This document shows positions 9,261-18,409 of a DNA stretch of 64,000 nt, piece by piece (positions within the stretch are counted from its first letter, which is position 1; each line of letters starts with the position of its first letter). The translations under genes were made by a program, and so were the position numbers. The DNA comes from Tatumella terrea (GTDB taxonomy: Bacteria > Pseudomonadota > Gammaproteobacteria > Enterobacterales > Enterobacteriaceae). Under the pieces are notes generated by a model that was not told where the DNA came from, made no database searches, and saw only the letters and a program-made list of their open reading frames with translations. The stretch is taken from the NCBI RefSeq assembly GCF_039523755.1, contig NZ_BAAAFX010000021.1:62001-126000 (forward strand). The letters run 5' to 3'.

Positions 9261-12104
9261 TTGAAATATCTCGTCTCTTTTCGTACCACATTACGTGTTT
9301 CCCGTTATCTTTTCCGGGTTCTGGCGCTGTTGCTCTGGTTACTCGGCGGGCTGCTGAGTGCCTTTTATTTGCTTAATGTGTTACATGAGAAAGAGTCCGA
9401 TATCCGGGAACAACTGTCCGGCAATTTCAGCCAGGCGGCATGGTATGTTGCGCATACTAATGAAGCGATGCGCGAACTTAAGTACATTACCGAAGGCCAG
9501 CTTAACGAGACGCCTGACGGGAATACCTTCACTCTCAGTAGCGGGAATAAAGACTTCTCGCCTCAGTACTCCCCGTTGTTCAGTGATGATGATTGCAGCA
9601 CGACCAGTGCTTCCTGGCGCTCGACCTTATCCACGATGGGCGGATTTATTCATTACTGGGAAAGCCAGTATGTTTCTTCGTATGAGATGAGTCGGATTTT
9701 TCTGCTGAATAATGGCAGCAATTGTCTGGCAACCTTCTCTTTCGGTAACAGTGATGTCAGCGGGGATTACAGCAACCGCTCGCTGCAGGAAAATGTATTA
9801 CGCTTTCATAACAGTAGCCTCAATGAGCAGCGCAATCCTGTGTACTGGATCACCGCCGGCAACCAGCCGGGGGTCGGGGCGTTTTATATGATGATGCCGG
9901 TGTATACCGGAAATCAGCCGGTAGCGCTGTTGAGCTTTGAACAAAATCTCCGTCTGGATGAACTGACGACGCCGGGCAGTGTTCCTGTCGTGACGTCGAT
10001 TATTAACAGCGATAACCAACTGCTGCTGTCCACGGATAAAGACGCGACCAGCAGTAGCTTCGAATGGCTGCCGGACGATAAACTCTGGTTCGGCTACAGC
10101 GAAGGGTACCGTCAGTTGATCCTCAAGCGGTCGCTGACGTCCAGTCCGTTCAGTATTGTCTATTCATTGTCGACCGGGTTGCTGTTTAACCAGATGAAGC
10201 TGATGATCATCAATGCGGTGTTACTCAATATCTTCAGTGCATTATTACTGATGGTGCTGGCGATGATTTTTGAGCGGCGCATGCTCTATCCGGCGGAGGA
10301 AAATGCTATCCGCCTGGAAGAACATGAGCAATTTAACCGCAAGATTGTCGCTTCGGCGCCGGTCGGTATCTGTATTTTGCGCACCAGTGATGGCAGCAAC
10401 GTCCTGAGTAATGAACTTGCCCATAACTACCTGAGCCTGCTGACCGCAGAGGATAAAGTGCGGCTGACGGATATTATCAGTGGTCAGCAGGTTAATTTTG
10501 TCGATGTGCTGACCGGCTCGAATACCAACCTGCAAATTAGTTTTGTTCACAGCCGTTACCGTAATGAAGATGTGGCGATTTGCGTACTGGTGGATGTCAG
10601 CGCCAGGATCAAGATGGAACAGTCGCTGCAGGAAGTGGCCGATGCCGCAGAACAGGCCAGCCAGTCAAAATCGATGTTCCTGGCCACGGTCAGTCATGAG
10701 TTACGCACCCCGCTGTATGGCATTATCGGCAACCTGGACTTACTGAAGACCCGTGAACTGCCAAGAAATACGGAAGCGCTGGTCAGTGCCATGAATAACT
10801 CTTCAGACCTGTTGCTGAAAATTATTAACGATATTCTCGATTTCTCGAAGATTGAGTCTGAACAGCTGAAAACCGAACCTTGTCTGTTCTCACCGCACGA
10901 GATGGTCGGGCATATCATTTCTAACTATCTGTCGCTGGTCGTAAAAAAGCGGCTGACCCTCTATTGTATGATCGAGCATGACGTACCGACCTCTCTGTTT
11001 GCAGACCCGATGCGGCTGCAACAGGTTGTCTCGAATCTGCTGAGTAATGCGATAAAATTCACTCATACAGGCTGCATTATCCTGCATCTGTATCAGCATG
11101 AGGGATACCTGGCTTTCCGGCTGCGTGATACCGGGGTCGGTATTCCGACACGCGATGTATTGCGGTTATTTGATCCGTTCTTTCAGGTCGGGACGGGCGT
11201 ACAGCGGAACTTTCAGGGAACCGGGCTGGGGCTGGCCATCTGCGAAAAGCTGGTCAGTATGATGGACGGCGATATTGCGGTGGAATCTGAACCGGGGATG
11301 GGCAGCCAGTTTACGGTACGCATTCCTGTCTATCAGGGCCAGTGGCAGCCCGCAGCCACGGATCTCTCCGGCTGGCGGGTCTGTATTGATCTGAAAAATC
11401 CCCTGTATGCCGATTATCTCAGCCGGAATCTGCAGGCACTTTCGGTCATCGTCAGCCGGGATCGGACACAACTGACCCCACAGGATATTTACATTACCGA
11501 CGGTGATGACGTCAGCGGACTGGTATGCCGGGCGCGGATCTGCTTCAGCAGTGAACACACCGGCTTCCCGATGGAAATTCAGCCAGGTACCTGGGTTACG
11601 ACGACGTCTATGCCCCATGAGTTACCGGATCTGCTGCGGCGCATTTTCCGTCCGGCCATTGAGAACAAATATCCTGCCATAGCGCCGGAAGATAAACCGC
11701 AAGCCGCGTGCCACGATGATATTCTGATTCTGGTGGTTGACGATCATCCTATCAACCGGATGCTTCTATCCGGTCAGTTACACACCATCGGTTATCAGGT
11801 TAAAACAGCCCAGGATGGCGTGGATGCATTAAATGTCCTGCAGCGAATTGACGCGGATATCATCCTGACGGATGTGAACATGCCGAATATGGACGGCTAT
11901 CTCCTTACCCGGACGTTACGTGAGTCCGGCTGGACTCGTCCGGTGATTGGCGTTACGGCGAATGCGCTGGCCGATGAGAAACAAAATTGTCTGGAAGCCG
12001 GTATGGACGCCTGTCTCTCCAAACCCGTGACTCTGCAGGAACTTGGGTCTACGCTGGCTGCGTATGTGGAACGCATCCGGCGGGAACGGGTATCGGCAGA
12101 CTAA
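9261..12104 (+). CDS. rcsC: hybrid sensor kinase of the Rcs phosphorelay
   Basis: A 947-residue inner-membrane hybrid histidine kinase (949 in E. coli), starting with TTG. It has two membrane segments (residues about 20-40 and 310-335) flanking a periplasmic domain, a linker, a HisKA domain with SHELRTPLYG, a HATPase domain (N box LLSNAIKF; G boxes DTGVGIP and GTGLGLAIC), an RcsC-specific ABL domain, and a C-terminal receiver with LTDVNMPNMDGY. It autophosphorylates and passes phosphate to RcsD and then RcsB, controlling capsule, motility and envelope stress genes. The periplasmic domain diverges most from E. coli. Convergent with rcsB; the last codons overlap a tandem repeat. Confidence 0.96.
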   Translation: MKYLVSFRTTLRVSRYLFRVLALLLWLLGGLLSAFYLLNVLHEKESDIREQLSGNFSQAAWYVAHTNEAMRELKYITEGQLNETPDGNTFTLSSGNKDFSPQYSPLFSDDDCSTTSASWRSTLSTMGGFIHYWESQYVSSYEMSRIFLLNNGSNCLATFSFGNSDVSGDYSNRSLQENVLRFHNSSLNEQRNPVYWITAGNQPGVGAFYMMMPVYTGNQPVALLSFEQNLRLDELTTPGSVPVVTSIINSDNQLLLSTDKDATSSSFEWLPDDKLWFGYSEGYRQLILKRSLTSSPFSIVYSLSTGLLFNQMKLMIINAVLLNIFSALLLMVLAMIFERRMLYPAEENAIRLEEHEQFNRKIVASAPVGICILRTSDGSNVLSNELAHNYLSLLTAEDKVRLTDIISGQQVNFVDVLTGSNTNLQISFVHSRYRNEDVAICVLVDVSARIKMEQSLQEVADAAEQASQSKSMFLATVSHELRTPLYGIIGNLDLLKTRELPRNTEALVSAMNNSSDLLLKIINDILDFSKIESEQLKTEPCLFSPHEMVGHIISNYLSLVVKKRLTLYCMIEHDVPTSLFADPMRLQQVVSNLLSNAIKFTHTGCIILHLYQHEGYLAFRLRDTGVGIPTRDVLRLFDPFFQVGTGVQRNFQGTGLGLAICEKLVSMMDGDIAVESEPGMGSQFTVRIPVYQGQWQPAATDLSGWRVCIDLKNPLYADYLSRNLQALSVIVSRDRTQLTPQDIYITDGDDVSGLVCRARICFSSEHTGFPMEIQPGTWVTTTSMPHELPDLLRRIFRPAIENKYPAIAPEDKPQAACHDDILILVVDDHPINRMLLSGQLHTIGYQVKTAQDGVDALNVLQRIDADIILTDVNMPNMDGYLLTRTLRESGWTRPVIGVTANALADEKQNCLEAGMDACLSKPVTLQELGSTLAAYVERIRRERVSAD

Positions 12105-12515
12105 GCCAGCGCTGTGCGCGTGCGACAGCAGCAGATTATCGCAGGAAACGCGCGTGCTCTGTCCGGGCAGGCCGGGTGTATCCGGTGTCACCTGTGTATT
12201 GGCAGACCACGCCAGGGGCTGTGCGCGTACGACGGCAGAAGGTTATCGCAGAAACTGCGCGCGGCGTTGGCCGGGCAGGCCGGGTGTATCCGGTGTTACC
12301 TGTGTATTGGCAGACTACGCCAGCGCTGTGAGCGTGCGACGGCAGAAGGTTATCGCAGGAACCGTGCGCGGCGTTGGCCGGGCAGGCCGGGTGTATCCGG
12401 TGTTACCTCTGTATTGGCAGACTAAGCCAGGGGGTGTGCGCGTGCGAAGGCAGCAGGTTATCGCAGAAACCGTGCGCGGCGTAGGCCGGGCAGGCTGTCA
12501 GCGGTATCCATGCTT
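12094..12515. repeat. 106-108-bp tandem repeat, 4 copies, between rcsC and rcsB
   Basis: GCCAG followed by a GCTGTG/GGTGTG core recurs at 12105, 12211, 12319 and 12425, spacings of 106, 108 and 106 bp. Shared blocks include GGTTATCGCAG, GCCGGGCAGGCCGGGTGTA and GTATTGGCAGACTA. The last block copies the final codons and TAA stop of rcsC, so the duplication began inside the end of rcsC. Copies differ by scattered substitutions. Frames open through it reflect its composition and are not considered genes. Confidence 0.9.
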
Positions 12516-12562
12516 AGCGGAAGAGTAAGACAGGATCCGGTGGATAGGGTGATGTTATCCGT

Positions 12563-12593
12563 CCGGAGCCCTGCCACGATAGCAGGGCACCGG
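12563..12593. terminator. possible bidirectional hairpin between rcsC and rcsB
   Basis: GCCCTGC (12568-12574) pairs with GCAGGGC (12582-12588); the stem extends outward through TCCGG/CCGGA with one mismatch. It sits 13 bp past the rcsB stop and could end both convergent genes, but neither side has a strong U-tract. Confidence 0.45.
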
Positions 12594-12600
12594 ATACCGG

Positions 12601-13248
12601 TTATTCTTTAGGCAAGCTGCTGCTCACCGAAGAAAGGTAGTTCAGCAGGGCAATATCGTTGTCGACACCCAGCTTCATCATGGCAGATTTTTTCTGACTA
12701 CTGATGGTTTTGATGCTGCGGTTTAGTTTACGGGCGATTTCGGTCACCAGGAAACCTTCGGCAAACAGGCGCAATACTTCACTCTCTTTCGGGGACAGAC
12801 GTTTGTCACCGTAACCGCCGGCACTGATTTTTTCCAGTAATTTAGCCACTGACTCAGGGGTGTATTTCTTCCCTTTCTGCAGGGCGGCCAGTGCCTTAGG
12901 CAGGTCCGTCGGTGCACCCTGTTTCAGTACAATCCCTTCAATATCCAGGTCCAGTACCGAGCTCAGGATGGCCGGGTTATTATTCATCGTCAGGACGATG
13001 ATAGCCAGATCAGGGTAATGACGTTTGATATATTTGATCAGCGTGATCCCGTCGCCGTACTTATCGCCAGGCATCGACAGGTCGGTGATCAGTACATTGG
13101 CTTCGAGCTTAGACAGGCTATTGATCAGTGCTGTGGAGTCTTCAAACTCACCGACGACATTAACCCACTCGATCTGCTCGAGCGATTTACGGATCCCGAA
13201 CAAGACTATCGGGTGATCATCGGCAATAATTACGTTTAAGTTATTCAT
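12601..13248 (-). CDS. rcsB: response regulator RcsB
   Basis: A 215-residue NarL/FixJ-type response regulator (216 in E. coli). The receiver domain has the acidic pair ADDHP and phospho-acceptor Asp56 (LITDLSMPG); the C-terminal LuxR-type helix-turn-helix is LSPKESEVLRLFAEGFLVTEIA. It is the output of the Rcs phosphorelay and works with RcsA and other partners. The frame extends 15 codons upstream, but the ATG at 13248 matches the conserved MNNLNVIIADDHP start. It lies four bases after the rcsD stop, implying translational coupling. Confidence 0.97.
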   Translation of the reverse strand: MNNLNVIIADDHPIVLFGIRKSLEQIEWVNVVGEFEDSTALINSLSKLEANVLITDLSMPGDKYGDGITLIKYIKRHYPDLAIIVLTMNNNPAILSSVLDLDIEGIVLKQGAPTDLPKALAALQKGKKYTPESVAKLLEKISAGGYGDKRLSPKESEVLRLFAEGFLVTEIARKLNRSIKTISSQKKSAMMKLGVDNDIALLNYLSSVSSSLPKE

Positions 13249-13252
13249 CTTT

Positions 13253-15904
13253 TTATTTACCTTGCTGCAATAGTTTGTTGACGTAGTCGTCAATGTCCCT
13301 GGCAGCTTCTTTAATGTTTAAATCATCGCACTTTTCAATGAAAAGCTCTAACTGCTCACACTGTGCTTTTCCGGCCTCGAGACCCAGCATCGCGAAAACG
13401 CCTTTAAGCCGGTGTGCTGTCAGAGCGAGTGCGGCATAATCTTTATCAGCAAGTTCAAGAGATAATTTAGTGACGTCATCGGGTACAGTATCCTTAAATA
13501 TCTGAAAATATCCGGGTTCCTCTAACACTGAATTCCCGGTAGTTTCAGGAGCATCCTCCATCTCATCCTCGGTCAGTTGTTTTTCAATCAATGAAAGCAG
13601 AGCTTCCAGAAATGCCTGATTCAGATTGTAATTCGCACGGTACTGCTGCGGGGTAATGGCTGAATATCCTGGCTCCGTCCCCGTAATCAGCACTGCCCAT
13701 CCCGAGAGCCTGGCCGGTACATCAGTGATCAGGAAGTCATAGTCCTGGACTGAAACCCGCTCGTCGGCAATCACACATTTTGCCCCCCAGTACTCCAGCT
13801 GACGGCTAACGATTTTATAGATATCATCAACCACCACATCGACCAATACTGTAATTCCGTCCAGTATTTTCTCGTCCTGCTCCGTCTCCTGTGCCTGTAC
13901 CGGCAATGAGAGAGTGACACTGTAATGGGTGCCCAGATCTGTCTTAGAGACCATATCCAGCTTTCCGTTCAATGCCTGACAGAACTGACGACAGAAAAAC
14001 AAGTCCATGCTGTTCGACTTTTCGTCGTTCAGTGTGCTGACATCGCCGCTGAACGGAAAATGTGCGTTCTCAAGCTCTGTCTTATTCAGACCCTGACCAG
14101 TATCTACAATATTTACCATTAGTCGATCAGTTTGTTCCGGGCTTGCACTGATTCGGACAGAAATTTTGCCCCAGCGGGTGGTTCCGAAGGAATACCACAG
14201 CAATGTCATTAGGATTTTTCTGACAATGCTGCTGTCACCGCGCCGAATCTCATCAGCGGGGCGAAGATTATTCACAATAATGTCCAGGCCACGCGGGTTC
14301 AACGCAGGGAGGAGTTCGGTCACGATTTCATCCAGCATTTTCTGCAGGCTGAACGGCTGTTCATCTGCGGACCAGCGATGATTTTCCAGCTCATTGAGCA
14401 GAATAATATTGTCCGTGAGACGTAACAGGTGGTCACAGTAATCAGCCAGCGGCTGCCAGTCAGCAAGGGCGACAGAGTCCTGCAGTTCAGAAAGATGGTG
14501 GCGCAGACGTGTCACCGGCTGACGGAACGTGCGGCCGATATTTTCCAGCAACTGGCGACGGATAAGATGATTTTTATCCAGCACCTTCTGTGCATGCTGT
14601 AGTTTTTTATTAATCAGAATTTCGCGATCCTGATTACTGATAATAAAGAAACGATATTGAGGCGAGCAGCGGCTCTGCTGATGCCTGACTTCATAGACTT
14701 CATTATTAATCGTTACCTGCAGCACACCCTGAACATTTTCTGACAACGAGACTATCTTCTGCAGATTCAGGTGCGGGATCAGTTGGGCAGCTTTCTCGTT
14801 ACTGACGACCTCACGATGCGCATTAAAATCATAGATAACAAAACCAACCGGCAGGCTATCGACCATCTCTTTGTTCAGGATGCGCAGCAACTCCAGTTCG
14901 GGATTACTGTTATCTTCCTGTGGTGTCTGATAACGCCGTAGCAGAAAGCTGGCGGTCAGAGACAGTACAAGCAACAGCAGGCATAGACAAAGGGTCAGGG
15001 CAAACTCGTGAATCGCCTGATTGACCAGCATCAGAATTGAAACCTGATACGAGATCAGCATTGATGATGAAGAAAGCGGTGCCAGCAATTCAACCGATGC
15101 AGTTGCCAGATTCACTCTGTCTGCTGTGGGCATATCCGGACTGCCGGAGTCGGTATCATGAAATATCATCCGGTCCGGCCTGAGATTGCCGGTCAGTAAA
15201 TCGTTAATGGGCAGATCAAAGGCCAGCACCGTGGCCAGATGGCCTGGCTGGTTAAACGTCGTTCTCAACGTAAAATAGTAGTCATCGCTGTCTGCTGTGT
15301 GGCGTAACTCAGAGAAACTTTCACGTTCATCCAGGGTATTGGCTTGCTGAAGCATTTCAGCTCTGCGGGTCGAGACCAGTCCGGTAATACTTTCACCGTT
15401 ATAGCGGACCATCATATCTTTCAGAGGCAGAGTCGAGACCATCGTCATACTGTTGTCCTGGCCATTCAGGTAGTACATGGACCAGACATTCTTTTTGATG
15501 CCCCACAGGGTATTCAGGAAGTCAGAAATATTATCGGCGGTTGCCAGCGTATTGCTGCTATGAGAACCAAAGATCAGCGCCTGCGTCTTGCCCTGTTCAG
15601 TTACCGGGGCATAAATGTCCGGCCGCAGACGGATCTCCTGCAAGCCGCTGGAGGAAGTGTCGTCATCATCGCTGTCCGCCGTGCTGTTCTGATTCTGATA
15701 GATCTGCCAGGTAGCAAACCGGTAGGTATCGACACGTAATTGCAGGGACCGCGAGAAATTGCCCAGCAGGGCCTGCTGATGGTGTAACTGGGCCCCCAGA
15801 CTGTCATAAATGATGCTCAGGAAAATAACGACCACGATGATGTTGAACAACATCATGAGCTTGAACAGCGGTCTTGAGAGCAACTGGCTATTTTTTCCGG
15901 GCAT
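13253..15904 (-). CDS. rcsD: phosphotransfer protein RcsD
   Basis: An 883-residue inner-membrane phosphotransfer protein (890 in E. coli). It has an N-terminal membrane segment (residues about 15-35), a periplasmic domain, a second membrane segment near residue 310-330, a degenerate histidine-kinase-like region, and a C-terminal HPt domain with the phospho-accepting His831 in AHRLKGVFAML. It relays phosphate between the RcsC receiver and RcsB. Forms an operon with rcsB. Confidence 0.95.
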   Translation of the reverse strand: MPGKNSQLLSRPLFKLMMLFNIIVVVIFLSIIYDSLGAQLHHQQALLGNFSRSLQLRVDTYRFATWQIYQNQNSTADSDDDDTSSSGLQEIRLRPDIYAPVTEQGKTQALIFGSHSSNTLATADNISDFLNTLWGIKKNVWSMYYLNGQDNSMTMVSTLPLKDMMVRYNGESITGLVSTRRAEMLQQANTLDERESFSELRHTADSDDYYFTLRTTFNQPGHLATVLAFDLPINDLLTGNLRPDRMIFHDTDSGSPDMPTADRVNLATASVELLAPLSSSSMLISYQVSILMLVNQAIHEFALTLCLCLLLLVLSLTASFLLRRYQTPQEDNSNPELELLRILNKEMVDSLPVGFVIYDFNAHREVVSNEKAAQLIPHLNLQKIVSLSENVQGVLQVTINNEVYEVRHQQSRCSPQYRFFIISNQDREILINKKLQHAQKVLDKNHLIRRQLLENIGRTFRQPVTRLRHHLSELQDSVALADWQPLADYCDHLLRLTDNIILLNELENHRWSADEQPFSLQKMLDEIVTELLPALNPRGLDIIVNNLRPADEIRRGDSSIVRKILMTLLWYSFGTTRWGKISVRISASPEQTDRLMVNIVDTGQGLNKTELENAHFPFSGDVSTLNDEKSNSMDLFFCRQFCQALNGKLDMVSKTDLGTHYSVTLSLPVQAQETEQDEKILDGITVLVDVVVDDIYKIVSRQLEYWGAKCVIADERVSVQDYDFLITDVPARLSGWAVLITGTEPGYSAITPQQYRANYNLNQAFLEALLSLIEKQLTEDEMEDAPETTGNSVLEEPGYFQIFKDTVPDDVTKLSLELADKDYAALALTAHRLKGVFAMLGLEAGKAQCEQLELFIEKCDDLNIKEAARDIDDYVNKLLQQGK

Positions 15905-16382
15905 AACGATCTGAACCTGAGGTCAAAGAGAACTTACAAACGAAGAGGGATCCACACAGTCAGGCTGTGTACCACCAGCCATTATCCGGGCCGTATTTTC
16001 ACCGCCGGGCGTCACTGCTTTCCTGGCAGAAGACAGTTTAACCGGCTAAAAATATCGTCAAAAAATGCGGAAGTAAAGGCAGGGTGAGAAATAAACCCCC
16101 GCTTAACCCGTCGTGTGGCGAACGTCTGGCAGAGAAATGTCCCGCCGGACATATTTTTGTTATTTCAAGGCCAGGGCGGGGATCTGATTTACCCTTCAGT
16201 AATAAAATAACTGTTTATATTTAGCCGAATCCTTTCAGTCGCTACTGTCCCGGAGGATGTTTTTGTTAATTCCTGTTTATAGATAATTTTTATTTCACTG
16301 ATGAAATGAAGGGCGCGAAGATAACAGGCTCTGTTTATGAAGACGTGATGGCCAGGGATGGCAGGGCAACAGGGGGAATATT
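15905..16382. other. intergenic region upstream of rcsD
   Basis: No gene is seen in these 480 bp. The part near 15905-16150 should hold the rcsD-rcsB promoter; the distal part is AT-rich and ends at the micF terminator. No clear regulator site identified. Confidence 0.4.
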
Positions 16383-16468
16383 AAAAAAAACCGGGCTCGT
16401 GGCCCGGTGGGAATTATAAAATACTCATTCGGGGGAATGAAGATAATAATGAAATAAATGATGATAGC
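16383..16468 (-). ncRNA. micF: antisense small RNA MicF
   Basis: On the minus strand the RNA begins GCTATCATCATTTATTTCAT, matching the conserved 5' seed of MicF that pairs with the ompF leader. It ends in an intrinsic terminator with stem ACCGGGCC-ACGA-GCCCGGT-like and eight U. Position (between rcsD and ompC, divergent from ompC) and length (about 86 nt) match the E. coli gene. MicF represses translation of OmpF porin together with Hfq; the middle of the RNA differs from E. coli. Confidence 0.88.
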
Positions 16469-16838
16469 AGAGCCAAGTATATCTCTCCGCCTTACACTTT
16501 ATTTACCTTTCAGTGCGGTAAAGTTTAACCTTTTGAGTTTTGTGAACCCTTACAAATTTCTTTTGCAATAAGTGCCTTATTGATTGGGTATCGTGATTTT
16601 TAGTTGATTTGACCAATAGTGCGGATTAAAAGGGAATAATGAAATTAAGAAAGTTCCTGGTAGAAATACTTTGTCGTTAATTTCAAAGAAATTGAAACTA
16701 TTTAGGCTGTTTAGTATCATTTCGTTGATAGAAAGGCAGCTTTCCTGATTTAACATGACGTTACGTGTAGTTTTTGACATTTTTATACATTGACCTGAGC
16801 CGTCGCTGACGCCTGAAGGTCCCTTTGAGGGTGATAAC
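16469..16838. promoter_or_regulatory. micF/ompC divergent control region and ompC leader
   Basis: A 370-bp AT-rich region with no gene. By analogy with E. coli it should hold OmpR sites serving both micF and ompC; AT-rich candidates with TTTAC and GTGAACC/TTACAAA elements lie at about 16495-16560, but I cannot define the boxes with confidence. The ompC ribosome site is GAGGG at 16827-16831. Confidence 0.5.
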
Positions 16839-17957
16839 ATGAAATTAAGCGTTCTTTCATTACTGGTTCCTGTACTTCTTGCTGCGGGCTCCGCCAGTGC
16901 CGCTGAAATTTACAATAAAGACGGTAACCAGTTAGATCTGTACGGTAAAGTGGATGGCCTGCACTATTTCTCCGGTAATAACGGTCAGGACGGCGACCAG
17001 TCGTACGTGCGTTTAGGCTTTAAGGGTGCCACGCAAATCTCTGATCAGTTATCCGGCTATGGCCAGTGGGAATATCAGATGGCTGCGAATAACGCCGAAT
17101 CTCAAGGTGCTGCAGATAATTTTACCCGTGTCGGCTTTGCCGGGTTGAAATTCGATAACGACGGCTCCTTAGATTATGGTCGTAATTATGGCGTTATTTA
17201 CGACGTATCCGGCTGGACCGATGTGTTACCTGAGTTTGGCGGAGACACGTACGGTGCCGATAACTTTATGTTCCAGCGCTCCAGTGGATTATTAACCTAT
17301 CGTAATACGGATTTCTGGGGCCTGATTAACGGTCTGAATGTGGCTGTCCAGTATCAGGGTAAAAACGGCAGTGCGACCGAAACCGCAAATGGTCGTGATG
17401 TCTTAGGCCAGAACGGTGATGGCTGGGGTATGAGCGCGACCTATGATCTGGGTCAGGGTGTATCACTGGGTGGTGCGATGTTCTCATCTAACCGTACCGA
17501 CGAGCAGAATAACTACTCCGTTGATGGCAACCATATTCTGGGTAACGGCGATAAAGCTCAGGCGTATACCGGTGGCGTAAAATATGATGCCAACAATGTC
17601 TATCTGGCGGCTATGTACACCCGTTCTTATAACGCAACCCGTTTCGGTTCCAGTAGCTCCACCGCGTATGGTTATGCGAATAAGGCGGATAACTGGGAAT
17701 TAGTGGCACAGTATCAGTTTGACTTTGGTCTGCGTCCGTCGCTGGCTTATGTGACTTCACGCGGCAGTGATATCGGTAAATACGGTTCACAGGATCTGAA
17801 AAAATACATTGATGTCGGTACTACATATTACTTTAATAAAAATATGTCGACCTATGTTGACTATCAGATTAATCTGATGAAAGACAACGACTTCACCGAT
17901 AGCGCGGGTATCAATACCGATAATATCGTTGGTGTGGGTCTGGTCTACCAGTTCTGA
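16839..17957 (+). CDS. ompC: outer-membrane porin OmpC
   Basis: A 372-residue general porin of the OmpC/OmpF family. A 21-residue signal peptide ends ASA before AEIYNKDGNQLDLYGKVDG, the classic mature N-terminus. The constriction-loop motif PEFGGDTYGADNFM is present, and the protein ends in phenylalanine (LVYQF), the signal for BAM assembly. It forms trimers that admit small hydrophilic solutes. Position next to micF and the Rcs genes identifies it as OmpC and not OmpF. Confidence 0.96.
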   Translation: MKLSVLSLLVPVLLAAGSASAAEIYNKDGNQLDLYGKVDGLHYFSGNNGQDGDQSYVRLGFKGATQISDQLSGYGQWEYQMAANNAESQGAADNFTRVGFAGLKFDNDGSLDYGRNYGVIYDVSGWTDVLPEFGGDTYGADNFMFQRSSGLLTYRNTDFWGLINGLNVAVQYQGKNGSATETANGRDVLGQNGDGWGMSATYDLGQGVSLGGAMFSSNRTDEQNNYSVDGNHILGNGDKAQAYTGGVKYDANNVYLAAMYTRSYNATRFGSSSSTAYGYANKADNWELVAQYQFDFGLRPSLAYVTSRGSDIGKYGSQDLKKYIDVGTTYYFNKNMSTYVDYQINLMKDNDFTDSAGINTDNIVGVGLVYQF

Positions 17958-17963
17958 TCGACG

Positions 17964-17999
17964 GCGGGGAATAACGTTATGTTATTCCCCGCATAATTT
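17964..17999 (+). terminator. terminator hairpin of ompC
   Basis: GCGGGGAATAAC (17964-17975) pairs perfectly with GTTATTCCCCGC (17981-17992), loop GTTAT. The trailing sequence is ATAATTTC, so the U-tract is weak, but the 12-bp stem directly after the stop is convincing. Confidence 0.8.
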
Positions 18000-18024
18000 C
18001 CGGCAAAAATACCCGCAGAACGCC

Positions 18025-18207
18025 TCACTGGCGTTCTTCAGCCTTTGAACGGCAGGCGTGATCCGTGGCTCCTGCAAACAGCTCCTGAGAGTTTCCCCCC
18101 GAATAGTTACCTTCCAGCGCGGCTCCTGCCTGAGTGAGTACGCCGGAGGCGACCCATTCTGCCCATAACGCTTTTATCTTACGGGTGAACACCGGATTCA
18201 TTTTCAT
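18025..18207 (-). CDS. possible small protein, unknown function
   Basis: A 60-codon frame starting MKMNPVFTRKIKALWAEW, with a good GGAGG five bases ahead of the ATG. It contains no recognisable domain; the middle is small-residue rich and there is one cysteine. It is convergent with ompC and divergent from apbE. The ribosome site is the main reason to list it; it could also be a chance frame. Confidence 0.4.
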   Translation of the reverse strand: MKMNPVFTRKIKALWAEWVASGVLTQAGAALEGNYSGGNSQELFAGATDHACRSKAEERQ

Positions 18208-18409
18208 CTGCACCTCCGCTCATTAACACCGGACCTGTAATCAACGCTGCAATAACTATGCCAGCGCGTAGCACGGATATTCACGGGCAGCGCCGTCAGT
18301 TTTGCTAATATACTGCCTCTGTATGGTGCAGTGAGCCCCTGTCGGTGGCGCAAAGACGGGCAGAGGCGAACGCGCTGCACACCTGTTTATTTATTTCGGG
18401 TAATCATTG

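Noticed and set aside
12043..12528. 161-codon plus-strand frame through the rcsC-rcsB repeat
   Set aside because: Length comes from the GC-rich tandem repeat; no ribosome site, overlaps rcsC out of frame.
16577..16840. 87-codon minus-strand frame in the ompC leader
   Set aside because: Lies in the micF/ompC control region and starts inside the ompC ribosome site; no family resemblance.
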